Assembly (NCBI GenBank): GCA_002348225.1
Contig: DEAP01000107.1
Location: 26,083 to 50,394 of the forward strand
Direction of reading: 5' to 3'
DNA: 24,312 bases
DNA from: Dehalococcoidia bacterium UBA2979
GTDB lineage: Bacteria > Chloroflexota > Dehalococcoidia > UBA2979
The notes under the pieces are model-generated. The model made no database searches and had not been told where the DNA came from. It was given only the letters and a program-made list of their open reading frames with translations. This document shows, one piece after another, positions 13,944-21,358 of this stretch; the stretch's first letter is position 1, and each line of letters opens with the position of its first letter. The position numbers and the translations under genes were made by a program.

Positions 13944-15347
13944 CTACGATTGATAAAGAGATTCCCCGCCGACCGTGTCCTTATTCAATAACTTATTTAG
14001 GTGCATACCCTCCAGTACAAGCTCAATCAGCGAGGCTTGTACCTCTGGTCGAGCGTCAGAATCGATACCGGTTGTGATATCTCGTAGTCCTGTGACTTTA
14101 GACAAAATAGATTCGTAATCAGATGAACTTTTAGCTTCACCGACGTCGATGGACAGGCCTTCACTAAATGTTGCTCCCAACCCATCAATATCAATATTCA
14201 TTGAGTCAGTCATGCGATTGAATACCGAGACCACAGCTCCATCAATTAGACGCTGGATAATTTGATCTTCTTTACCCTCTTCAATCGTTTCGAACTCAAT
14301 TTTCCCCTGCAATGAGGGGACTAGGTAGGATAAATCAGAAATCCGCGGCACAGCTAGCGATTCATTCAGCCTGATTGCCCTGCGAATGGCGTTCGCCTGG
14401 AGCGCCTCATAACTGGCGATAGAGGCTCGGACTGATACCCCAGATCTCTGTGATACGTCAGGCGAACGCCTAGCTAGTCTACTTATTTCAGCGATAATTT
14501 CTTTCATATAGATTGGAGTGTGAAGCTCATAGTTATCTGCGGATATATGATTGGCTTCGGCTTCCATAATATCCATCTCATGCACCGCACTGGGAGGATA
14601 ATGTGTACGTATTTGAGCCCCATATCGGTCTTTTAAGGGGGTGATAATACGGCCGCGATTTGTGTAATCTTCCGGATTTGCAGTTGCTACCACAATGACA
14701 TCCAGCGGAAGACGAATTTTGTGGCCTCGTATTTGGACATCATGTTCTTCCATCACGTTAAGCAATCCTACTTGAATACGTTCGGCCAAATCAGGTAACT
14801 CATTGAGTCCGAAGATTCCTCGATTGGTTCGGGGGATTAAGCCATAGTGGATGGTCAATTCGTCTGAGAGATAAAGTCCTTCAGCAACCTTAATCGGATC
14901 CACTTCTCCGATTAAGTCAGCAATGGTGATATCCGGAGTAGCTAGTTTTTCTCCGTATCGCTCTTCGCGATGCATCCAACGAATAGGTGTGCGATTACCC
15001 AACTCGTTGACCAGAGCTCTACCTTGAGGTGAGATTGGTTCGAATGGATTCTCTGGCAGTTCGACTCCGTCTATCACTGGTGTCCATTCGTCAAATAGTG
15101 AAGTCAGCGATCGGATGATTCTTGATTTTGCTTGGCCTCGTTCACCCAGCAGGATAATGTCTTGGCCTGAAAGAATCGCGTTCTGTAGCTGGGGTACCAC
15201 AGTTTGTTCATAGCCTTCGATCCCTGGGAATATGTCCTCGTCATTTTGTATTTTTGCGATGAGATTATTACGTAGCTCCTCTCGGATGGGGAGTACTTGG
15301 TAGCCTGTCTTCTTTAATTGTCCCAGAGTCCGTGGTTTGTTCGCCAT
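13944..15347 (-). CDS. MoxR/Mg-chelatase-I-like AAA+ ATPase
   Basis: The 467-residue protein is an AAA+ ATPase of the MoxR/ChlI group. The P-loop is GERGQAKS at 68-75; the usual Gly before Lys is Ala73. The Walker B region GIFGLNELPDL (177-187) has Asn182-Glu183 in place of Asp-Glu, which I recall as usual for this subfamily. Sensor 1 is VVATANPEDYTNRG (Asn224), and LKDRYGAQIRTHYP follows with candidate arginine-finger residues. Such ATPases act with VWA proteins to remodel or metallate client proteins, and the VWA gene lies 72 bases downstream in the same direction. The ATG at 15347 is preceded by a strong AAGGGGGA (15351-15358). An ATPase of normal length with intact core motifs suggests an active enzyme. 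Confidence 0.9.
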   Translation of the reverse strand: MANKPRTLGQLKKTGYQVLPIREELRNNLIAKIQNDEDIFPGIEGYEQTVVPQLQNAILSGQDIILLGERGQAKSRIIRSLTSLFDEWTPVIDGVELPENPFEPISPQGRALVNELGNRTPIRWMHREERYGEKLATPDITIADLIGEVDPIKVAEGLYLSDELTIHYGLIPRTNRGIFGLNELPDLAERIQVGLLNVMEEHDVQIRGHKIRLPLDVIVVATANPEDYTNRGRIITPLKDRYGAQIRTHYPPSAVHEMDIMEAEANHISADNYELHTPIYMKEIIAEISRLARRSPDVSQRSGVSVRASIASYEALQANAIRRAIRLNESLAVPRISDLSYLVPSLQGKIEFETIEEGKEDQIIQRLIDGAVVSVFNRMTDSMNIDIDGLGATFSEGLSIDVGEAKSSSDYESILSKVTGLRDITTGIDSDARPEVQASLIELVLEGMHLNKLLNKDTVGGESLYQS

Positions 15348-15475
15348 TGTTCCCCCTTGTTTAAGTTTGACCAGAAGATTTAAGTGTAAGCGACAAGAGT
15401 ATATGTGGCCCTTAGCTAGCGTGCGCTAATATTTCTAAAACAGCTAGTCGATTTTGAATTGGGAAGTTGGAAGCT
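15348..15475. promoter_or_regulatory. Divergent intergenic region, moxR-like / MBL genes
   Basis: This 128-base gap lies between divergent genes and should hold both promoters. On the - strand, TATACT at 15398-15403 is a good -10 match, but no matching -35 stands 16-18 bases upstream of it. On the + strand, TTGACC at 15367-15372 resembles a -35, with no good -10 at normal distance. A short inverted repeat, TTAGC(N8)GCTAA, lies around 15412-15429. The region is certainly intergenic; the exact elements are uncertain. Confidence 0.35.
15461..15466 (+). promoter_or_regulatory. Ribosome binding site of the MBL-fold gene
   Basis: GGGAAG sits nine bases before ATG 15476 and touches the alternative in-frame TTG 15467. 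The ATG is therefore the better start. Confidence 0.45.
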
Positions 15476-16156
15476 ATGGCAAATATAAATGGCCTTGTAA
15501 CACCGGATATTGTTTATCAAGACAGTGATGTTCGTATTGAGCGTCTTCGAGAGATAAGCTCATGGGCGAATAATTCTTATATTGTATCCGACGCAACAGG
15601 TGCAGGGCCGGTCATTGTGATCGACGCACCAGAAGGTTCTGAGTCGACGGTGGCTGCACTGGCCGAGAGAGATGTACAGGCTCTATTTTTCACCCACCAC
15701 CATGGAGACCATTGGCAGGGCTACGATGTGTTGCGTGCTGCGACTGCTGCTCCGGCCTATGCTGGGGCAACTGAAACCAATCTCGATTCTTCACGCAACA
15801 TATTGCCAATTGAGGATGGGCAGGAATTTACCATCGGAGATACTCGAATCGTTTCTATACATACCCCAGGACATACGCCCGGCTCGACCTGTTTCTTGGT
15901 AGGGTCTGCTCTGATTGCGGGCGATGTTCTTTTTCCTGGAGGTCCCGGACTAACTCAATCTAACGAAGATCTAAAGACAAGCGTGAAGAGTATTACCTCT
16001 CGACTGTATCCTCTATCGCCTCAGACGGTCGTGCTGCCCGGCCACGGTGCTTCCACGACAATTTTTGAGTCTAAGTGGGAATACAATATTTTTGCGGCTC
16101 AGCCGTGGGACTCAACGTTAAAGGGTGATGTGGCTTGGATCAGTAATTCCGGTTAG
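15476..16156 (+). CDS. Metallo-beta-lactamase-fold hydrolase (glyoxalase II-like)
   Basis: The 226-residue protein has every hallmark of a dinuclear metallo-beta-lactamase fold. These are His74, His76, Asp78 and His79 in THHHGDHW, His133 in TPGHTPGS, Asp150 in IAGDVLF and His190 in LPGHG. The compact size and TPGHTPGS motif fit glyoxalase II-like thioesterases and related hydrolases, but the substrate cannot be inferred. It has no signal peptide, so it is probably cytoplasmic. It is transcribed away from the MoxR-like gene and converges on valS with a 43-base gap. Confidence 0.9.
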   Translation: MANINGLVTPDIVYQDSDVRIERLREISSWANNSYIVSDATGAGPVIVIDAPEGSESTVAALAERDVQALFFTHHHGDHWQGYDVLRAATAAPAYAGATETNLDSSRNILPIEDGQEFTIGDTRIVSIHTPGHTPGSTCFLVGSALIAGDVLFPGGPGLTQSNEDLKTSVKSITSRLYPLSPQTVVLPGHGASTTIFESKWEYNIFAAQPWDSTLKGDVAWISNSG

Positions 16157-16199
16157 TGGGATACTTTTTGCTTGGATTCTCATTGCTATTCGATGTTCA

Positions 16200-18890
16200 T
16201 TAAAGTTCAGATAAACGTTGGTCGATTGCTTCAATTTGCGACTTAGCAGATTCAAGCTTATTGTGCTCCTTCTCCACAATTTCGGTGGGAGCCTTGGATA
16301 TGAATTGAGGGTTTTGGAGTTTAAGGTTTTGTCGCGCAATTTCTTCTTCTAAAGAGGCCCTTTCTTTTTCGAGTCTCGTGCGTTCTTCGGCTAGGTCGAA
16401 TAAGCCTCCAAGAGGGAGAATCACTGTTCCTGCTCCTGTTATTCCAGAAGCAACTTGTTCAACTGGTGCCTCGGATGCGGAGTGCACGATATGTAGAGGG
16501 TTAACTTTTGCGAGAGCTGTTATTGCTGAACTCAGTCCCACCAAATCATCGAATGTGGATTCACTCGCGATATAACCCTCAATATCTCTCGCGGCATCAA
16601 CCTTTTTTTCAGCCCTTATATTCCTAATGGTGCGGATGAAATCTTGGATATTCGTGAACATCTCCTCGGCCGTCAAATCTCGCTGGCCGTCACCATCCTT
16701 ATTTGAGGGATAGTGCTCTACGATGAGTGCTCTTTGTTCAGTGATTTCGTGTTTGGACTTTTCAAGCCTCTGCCAAATTTCTTCGGTGATGAATGGCATG
16801 AACGGGTGTAACAGTCGAAGAACTGTATCGAGTGTCTCGGTAAGGATAATTATTGGGGAGTAGTTGCCTGACCGTATCCGTATCTTAGCTAACTCTAAAT
16901 ACCAATCCGCGAAATCATCCCAGAAGAAGTCTCTTATCTGTCGGATTGCCTCAGAGAGTTCATATGAATCCATGAGACGCTGAACTTCTTGCACTAGGTG
17001 TGTGAGCCTCGATTGAATCCATCGATCCTCTAACGAATGTTCTACTATGTCACCTGGCACTTGATCCGCATATTCCTCCCGCAGTGAAATAACAAACCTT
17101 CCGGCATTCCAGAGCTTGTTTGAAAAATTTCGACCTGATTCGAGTCTATCTTCCGTGAGGCGCTGATCGTTTCCTGGGCTTGTGCCCGAAAGCAAAGCAT
17201 ATCGAAGGCCGTCGCAACCATACTGATCAATTGTTTCGAGAGGGTCTACGCTATTACCCAATGACTTTGACATTTTGCGGCCGTCAGCAGCTCTTACTAG
17301 GCCATGTAAATAGACTGTGTCAAAAGGAACTCTTCCGTCCATGTTATATAGCGACAGCATAATCATCCTCGCAACCCAGAAGAAAATAATGTCGTATCCG
17401 GTTTCCATGACCTGAGTTGGATAGAATCGGTCGAGATCCGCTCCCCACTCGCCGTTAGTCTCATTGGGCCAGCCGAGTGTGGAATGGGGCCAGAGACCGG
17501 ATGAAAACCAAGTGTCCAATGTGTCTTCGTCTTGTCGGATATCTTTGCAACCACAGGAATCACATGCCTCAGGATCTGTAGTTGCCACCGTCAGATAATC
17601 GCATTCATCACAATACCAAACTGGAATTCGATGGCCCCACCATATCTGTCGAGAAATACACCAATCCCTGATGTTTTCCATCCAATGAAGGTAGGTTCGT
17701 TCAAATCTTGGAGGAACAAAATTAATCTTCTTTTCTTTGACAGCGTCTATGGCCGGTCCCGACAAAGTTTTAGCATCAACCCACCACTGCTCTGACAGTA
17801 GTGGTTCGATTACGGTGGAGCATCGCTGGCAATGGCCGACAGAATGATTGTATGGATCTATGCGTTCTACTAATCCCAAGTTCTCCATATCTTCTACGAT
17901 TTGGGAACGTGCTTCCAAAAGACTCAGCCCGTTGTATGCACCGGCTCGCTGATTCAAAGTCCCATCTTTTTCTAGAATATTTATGATTTCTAATCCATGC
18001 CGCTCTCCGATTTCAAAATCCACTTGATCGTGAGCAGGTGTGACCTTTAAAGCGCCGGATCCCGATTCAATAGATACAGCATCATCGGCAATTATTGGAA
18101 CTAGTCTGTCCGTAGTAGGTACCCGACAGAGTTTCCCAATCAGGTGTGAGTACCTCTCATCTTTCGAATTGACTGCTACTGCGATATCAGCGGGGATAGT
18201 CTCGGGTCGCGTGGTTGCGATGATGATCGCGTCACTCGTGTCTACTAGTTCATACCTGATGTGCCAAAAGGACGTATCCTCGTCCTCGTATTCGACTTCG
18301 ATGTCGGAAATAGCTGAATGGCAACCGACGCACCAGTTTATGAGACGTTCAGCCCGGAAGATGAGTCCATCCTCATATAGATTCTTGAATGTGGTGCGCA
18401 CAGATAATTCACGGTTGACGTCCATCGTGAAGGCTTCACGCTCCCAGTCAGCGGAAGCCCCGAGTCGTTTATGTTGACTACTGATTTTACTTCTACTTTC
18501 ATTGACGAACTCCCATGTTCGCTCGAGGAACGCTTGTCTTCCAATATCGTGACGGGATAAACCATCAGCTCTGAGTTGTCTCTCGATGATTGCATTCACG
18601 GCGATAGCCGCATGATCTACACCTGGCAACCACAGCGTGTCATGCTGCAGCATGCGATGCCACCGTGTGAGGGAGTCTTCAATAGTCGCTGTTAACGCAT
18701 GACCGGTATGAAGTTCTCCGGTTAGATTAGGCGGCGGCATTATTATCGTGAACGGGTCATTCCCTTTGTTCTGTGGCGCGAACAAACCATTATTTTCCCA
18801 CCAGCTATATATTCTCCCCTCTACCGAAGCCGCGTCATAGGCTGTGGACATCTGTGACTCGTCTGAAAAGAAAGTGGATATTTTGCTCAT
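16200..18890 (-). CDS. valS: Valine--tRNA ligase
   Basis: The 896-residue protein is a class I aminoacyl-tRNA synthetase that charges tRNA-Val. The HIGH motif is HTGH at 61-64 after PPPNLTGEL, and KMSKS is at 539-543. The editing domain has IATTRPETIPADIAVAV and the GSGALKVTPAHDQVDF block. ISRQIWWGHRIPVWYC is followed by two CxxC pairs that may bind zinc. The last 65 residues form the valyl-specific C-terminal coiled coil (EERTRLEKERASLEEEIARQ), important for tRNA binding. ATG 18890 gives normal length; Met14 is an alternative start because the first residues are poorly conserved. The upstream region shows no T-box element. Confidence 0.97.
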   Translation of the reverse strand: MSKISTFFSDESQMSTAYDAASVEGRIYSWWENNGLFAPQNKGNDPFTIIMPPPNLTGELHTGHALTATIEDSLTRWHRMLQHDTLWLPGVDHAAIAVNAIIERQLRADGLSRHDIGRQAFLERTWEFVNESRSKISSQHKRLGASADWEREAFTMDVNRELSVRTTFKNLYEDGLIFRAERLINWCVGCHSAISDIEVEYEDEDTSFWHIRYELVDTSDAIIIATTRPETIPADIAVAVNSKDERYSHLIGKLCRVPTTDRLVPIIADDAVSIESGSGALKVTPAHDQVDFEIGERHGLEIINILEKDGTLNQRAGAYNGLSLLEARSQIVEDMENLGLVERIDPYNHSVGHCQRCSTVIEPLLSEQWWVDAKTLSGPAIDAVKEKKINFVPPRFERTYLHWMENIRDWCISRQIWWGHRIPVWYCDECDYLTVATTDPEACDSCGCKDIRQDEDTLDTWFSSGLWPHSTLGWPNETNGEWGADLDRFYPTQVMETGYDIIFFWVARMIMLSLYNMDGRVPFDTVYLHGLVRAADGRKMSKSLGNSVDPLETIDQYGCDGLRYALLSGTSPGNDQRLTEDRLESGRNFSNKLWNAGRFVISLREEYADQVPGDIVEHSLEDRWIQSRLTHLVQEVQRLMDSYELSEAIRQIRDFFWDDFADWYLELAKIRIRSGNYSPIIILTETLDTVLRLLHPFMPFITEEIWQRLEKSKHEITEQRALIVEHYPSNKDGDGQRDLTAEEMFTNIQDFIRTIRNIRAEKKVDAARDIEGYIASESTFDDLVGLSSAITALAKVNPLHIVHSASEAPVEQVASGITGAGTVILPLGGLFDLAEERTRLEKERASLEEEIARQNLKLQNPQFISKAPTEIVEKEHNKLESAKSQIEAIDQRLSEL

Positions 18891-19081
18891 GTTCGGTTTT
18901 GAAATGTATCAGCGTCCATCTTGAATATATTGCGGCTTTATGCGCATTATTAGTCTCTTGTTAGCTGCACCCACCGTCAAGCCTAGGACGCAAGACGCAA
19001 GAAACTTACTATCAATGCTAACGTTGCTGGTGACTTGGTAACTTTCGTTGAAGTATGAATCAAACCTGAAGGAAATTTCAA
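18891..19081. promoter_or_regulatory. Divergent intergenic region, valS / VOC gene
   Basis: This 191-base gap should carry promoters for valS (-) and the VOC gene (+). On the - strand a TTGACG-like -35 (complement of CGTCAA near 18975-18980) and a TAATAAT element are present, but more than 20 bases apart. No convincing sigma-70 promoter is visible on the + strand. A short tandem repeat is annotated separately. GAAGGA just upstream of 19082 is the VOC gene's ribosome binding site. I see no gene here. Confidence 0.3.
18987..19000. repeat. Two tandem copies of GACGCAA
   Basis: The heptamer GACGCAA occurs twice without a gap in the valS/VOC intergenic region. It could be part of a binding site or be chance. 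Confidence 0.4.
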
Positions 19082-19627
19082 ATGGTGCAAACTTTAGGAA
19101 TAAATTATCCGGCAATAATTGTGAAGGATATGGAGGAGTCGCTTAAATTTTATGAGAGACTTGGTCTGAAACCTCTGTATGTTGAACCGAATCGCGATGA
19201 CCCGGAATCTATTGTGGCAATTCTGTACACCGGCGGTGGCGACAGTTTTATTCAGTTAGTAGGTCCCAGGTCTCCTGGTTCGGTGAATATTTCAGAGGCT
19301 ACGCCCGGTGTAGGTTCGATGCAGTATTTATCATTCAATATATCGCTCGAGCAGATGGACAATATGTGGGATGAAATGTCGAGGTCAGGAATTCAGGGCT
19401 CTGAGCAGATTAGCCGAGGTTTTGAACGATTGGTGTTTCTGGAGGATCCTAATGGGGTTCTGATTACCTTGACAGCTTGGGGCATTGAACCACCAGCAGA
19501 CTTGCCTCGTGCATTGATATTGCAGCGTGCATCTAGTTTGCGCGAGCAGGAAGGGGCGGCTTTCATAGAAGACAACCACATTGAGGCCGCTATAGAGTCA
19601 ATACGAAAAGATCTAACGACTGGGTGA
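19082..19627 (+). CDS. Single-domain VOC protein lacking usual metal ligands
   Basis: The 181-residue protein has one VOC (glyoxalase-like) domain in residues 5-135, with the family pattern AIIVKDMEESLKFYERLGLK and FLEDPNGVLITLTAWG. About 45 C-terminal residues form a mostly helical extension. The positions that usually bind the metal appear changed: NYPAI where a His is expected, DSFIQL with Gln in place of Glu, SMQYLSF with Gln in place of His, and GVLITL with Thr in place of Glu. It may be a binding or resistance-type protein rather than a metal-dependent enzyme. ATG 19082 follows GAAGGA. The closing TGATG could couple translation to a 25-codon reading frame. Confidence 0.75.
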   Translation: MVQTLGINYPAIIVKDMEESLKFYERLGLKPLYVEPNRDDPESIVAILYTGGGDSFIQLVGPRSPGSVNISEATPGVGSMQYLSFNISLEQMDNMWDEMSRSGIQGSEQISRGFERLVFLEDPNGVLITLTAWGIEPPADLPRALILQRASSLREQEGAAFIEDNHIEAAIESIRKDLTTG

Positions 19628-19704
19628 TGACGGGCGCCCTGGCTGATGTGATTAATAAACATTCAGGTGTTTTGCTAGTTAAGGTCAGAAGCGAAAGTTC
19701 ATAA
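19627..19704 (+). other. Possible 25-codon reading frame downstream of the VOC gene
   Basis: An ATG overlaps the VOC stop codon in a TGATG arrangement and opens 25 codons (MTGALADVINKHSGVLLVKV..., ending TAA). Stop-start overlap is typical of coupled genes, but the length is within chance and no family is recognised. Confidence 0.15.
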
Positions 19705-19830
19705 AGGTTTGACTATGTCTTCTGACGACAATTTTTGATAGAATTCACAGGTCTGCCGCACAAATTGACCATACGGTTCGGGCGATGTTAATTTTCGGGA
19801 GCCAAGATAAGGAAAGAGGTTTTGGTTCTG
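19628..19830 (+). promoter_or_regulatory. Leader region of the nuoA-I operon
   Basis: These 203 bases separate the VOC gene from nuoA, the largest same-strand gap in the window, so the operon promoter is expected here. TTGACT at 19709-19714 resembles a -35 and TAGAAT at 19739-19744 resembles a -10, but 24 bases separate them, too far for one canonical promoter. GGGCGCCC at 19632-19639 is a perfect palindrome without a following T-run, so it is not a clear terminator. AAGAGG at 19814-19819 is the nuoA ribosome binding site and favours ATG 19831 over TTG 19822. Confidence 0.35.
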
Positions 19831-20205
19831 ATGGATTCTGAAACTGCACTTTATGTGAATTATTTGCCAGTTTTACTTGGTGGGGTAGTTGGTTTCATTC
19901 TTATATTCACGGCCTTAATCGGATCTAGACTCCTCGCACCGTTTTCCAAAGAACGACAGAAATTGACCACCTATGAGTGCGGAATGCTGCCGATACGACG
20001 TGCATCTACCAACATAGGTATGCGCTTTTATCTTTACGTGATTCTCTTTATTGTTTTTGACGTGGAAGCTGTCTTTATATTCCCGTGGGCGATGTCCTTT
20101 TTGGGTATTGGCGCTTTCGCTTATTGGACGATGGTTCTATTCATCACGATATTGGCATTATCTCTCGGGTATGCCTGGAAGAAAGGAGCCCTCCAGTGGC
20201 GATAA
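19831..20205 (+). CDS. nuoA: NADH-quinone oxidoreductase subunit A
   Basis: The 124-residue membrane subunit has three hydrophobic helices and the NuoA hallmarks: KLTTYECGMLPIR (with the loop Cys) and FDVEAVFIFPWA in the second helix. NuoA caps the quinone cavity and contributes to coupling between quinone reduction and proton transfer. It is the first gene of the operon. The last 10 bases overlap nuoB. I chose ATG 19831 (MDSETALYV) because AAGAGG lies at a usable distance, while TTG 19822 is only two bases from it. Confidence 0.95.
   Translation: MDSETALYVNYLPVLLGGVVGFILIFTALIGSRLLAPFSKERQKLTTYECGMLPIRRASTNIGMRFYLYVILFIVFDVEAVFIFPWAMSFLGIGAFAYWTMVLFITILALSLGYAWKKGALQWR
20183..20188 (+). promoter_or_regulatory. 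Ribosome binding site fixing the nuoB start
   Basis: AAAGGA, continuing into G at 20188-20189, stands about seven bases before GTG 20196. It excludes a far upstream ATG at 20085 that would lie inside nuoA. Confidence 0.6.
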
Positions 20206-20819
20206 CACCAGCCAATCCTGCAGCTGTCCCGGCAGAGGCGCCGGCAACTACGCCGGACCTGCTACCTGATATACCAGTTATACCATCGGAACATCCATTC
20301 GAGGCACCGTTACTGACTCCTTCTCAACTTGTCCCTGGTAAAGCCTTGTATAAACAGGTGTTACCTGGTGTTATTCAGGCTCCACTCGATCTGCTTTTAG
20401 GAGCGTCACGGAAATCATCTTTGTGGCCGATGACGTTTGGTTTAGCTTGTTGCGCAATCGAGATGATTGCGACATATATGGCTCACTACGATCTTGATCG
20501 ATTCGGTATCGTCCCTTGGCCATCTCCACGGCAATCTGACGTAATGATTGTGGCCGGGACGGTAACCAAGAAAATGGCCCCGGCGGTGAAGCTTTTATAC
20601 GAACAGATGCCCGGGCCAAAGTGGGTTATTTCAATGGGGGCCTGCGCAACTAATGGCGGTCCATATACGAGATACGATCGTGTGCTCCAAGGGGTTGATA
20701 AAGTCATTCCTGTGGATGTGTATGTTCCTGGATGCCCCCCACGACCGGAGGCCCTTCTCGATTCGTTCATTGCTTTACAGGAGCTCATTATGGAAGAACG
20801 AGGGGTCCAAGGTAGATGA
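20196..20819 (+). CDS. nuoB: NADH-quinone oxidoreductase subunit B (cluster N2)
   Basis: The 207-residue subunit carries the N2 [4Fe-4S] cluster that reduces quinone. Its ligands are Cys85 and Cys86 in GLACCAIEM, Cys150 in GACATNGG and Cys180 in VPGCPPRPE. SSLWPMTFGLACC is a near-invariant NuoB block. The first 60 residues include 13 prolines with many Ala and Val, a low-complexity extension not found in most NuoB proteins. The start is GTG 20196 with a well-placed ribosome binding site; the gene overlaps nuoA by 10 bases and nuoC by ATGA at 20816-20819. Confidence 0.95.
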   Translation: MAITPANPAAVPAEAPATTPDLLPDIPVIPSEHPFEAPLLTPSQLVPGKALYKQVLPGVIQAPLDLLLGASRKSSLWPMTFGLACCAIEMIATYMAHYDLDRFGIVPWPSPRQSDVMIVAGTVTKKMAPAVKLLYEQMPGPKWVISMGACATNGGPYTRYDRVLQGVDKVIPVDVYVPGCPPRPEALLDSFIALQELIMEERGVQGR

Positions 20820-21358
20820 CCACCGAGAGCGAAGAGGAACAATTCAACGCTCAAGTGGGCGACCATGACCAGATATGGTCAATAATCGATAACGCCTTGC
20901 TGGGTATAGGCGTTACTCGTGAATTGGGTTACATGGATGTCATCGTAAGCGTAGAGGCCGGAGAAGTCGCAGCGGCATGCGCTGCGCTCAGGGATGATGA
21001 AGAGTCGATGTTTGACTATCTGCGATCTATAACTGCTGTGGATAATATGGATGAAGGCATGGAGGTTGTGTACCATTTGTATTCAATAAACAAAAAGCAT
21101 GACCTAACTCTTAAGGTGTTCCTCAATAACGACTCTCTGGAAGTGCCTTCGGTAACTGAGGTATGGCCGGCTGCCAACTGGCTTGAACGGGAAACGGCTG
21201 AAATGTTCGGAATAAAGTTCCTCGGGCATCCCGACCCCCGTAATCTTCTCATGCCTGAGGAGATCACAGATTCATTCCCTCTGCGCAAGGATCATCCACT
21301 CGCTGAGATCGAGGTTCTTCAAGGTGAAGGAATGGGATATTCGGGGGAGGACGCTTAA
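20816..21358 (+). CDS. nuoC: NADH-quinone oxidoreductase subunit C
   Basis: The 180-residue subunit of the complex I connecting module shows YHLYSINKKHDLTLKVFLNN, WPAANWLERETAEMFGIKFL and HPDPRNLLMPEE, then PLRKDHPL at the C-terminal end. The ERExxDMFGI-type block is the family signature, here ETAEMFGI. It is a separate protein, not fused to NuoD as in E. coli. It begins in a four-base ATGA overlap with nuoB and ends directly against nuoD. Confidence 0.95.
   Translation: MTTESEEEQFNAQVGDHDQIWSIIDNALLGIGVTRELGYMDVIVSVEAGEVAAACAALRDDEESMFDYLRSITAVDNMDEGMEVVYHLYSINKKHDLTLKVFLNNDSLEVPSVTEVWPAANWLERETAEMFGIKFLGHPDPRNLLMPEEITDSFPLRKDHPLAEIEVLQGEGMGYSGEDA

Noticed and set aside
11823..15347. Magnesium chelatase for bacteriochlorophyll
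   Set aside because: There is no large H subunit and no pigment-synthesis gene near; the pair matches generic MoxR/VWA proteins.
16157..16199. Bidirectional terminator between the MBL gene and valS
   Set aside because: A TTTTT run is present but no stem with enough paired bases precedes it on either strand.
17180..18477. Genes on the + strand inside valS
   Set aside because: Several open frames exist here, but they are shadows of the long, well-conserved valS frame.
18891..19081. T-box riboswitch upstream of valS
   Set aside because: The conserved GGGTGGTACCGCG-type sequence is not present on the - strand. A GGTGGGTGC stretch is too different, and there is no terminator hairpin.
20085..20195. 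Longer nuoB starting at ATG 20085
   Set aside because: It would lie mostly inside nuoA in another frame, without conserved residues, while GTG 20196 has a good ribosome binding site.
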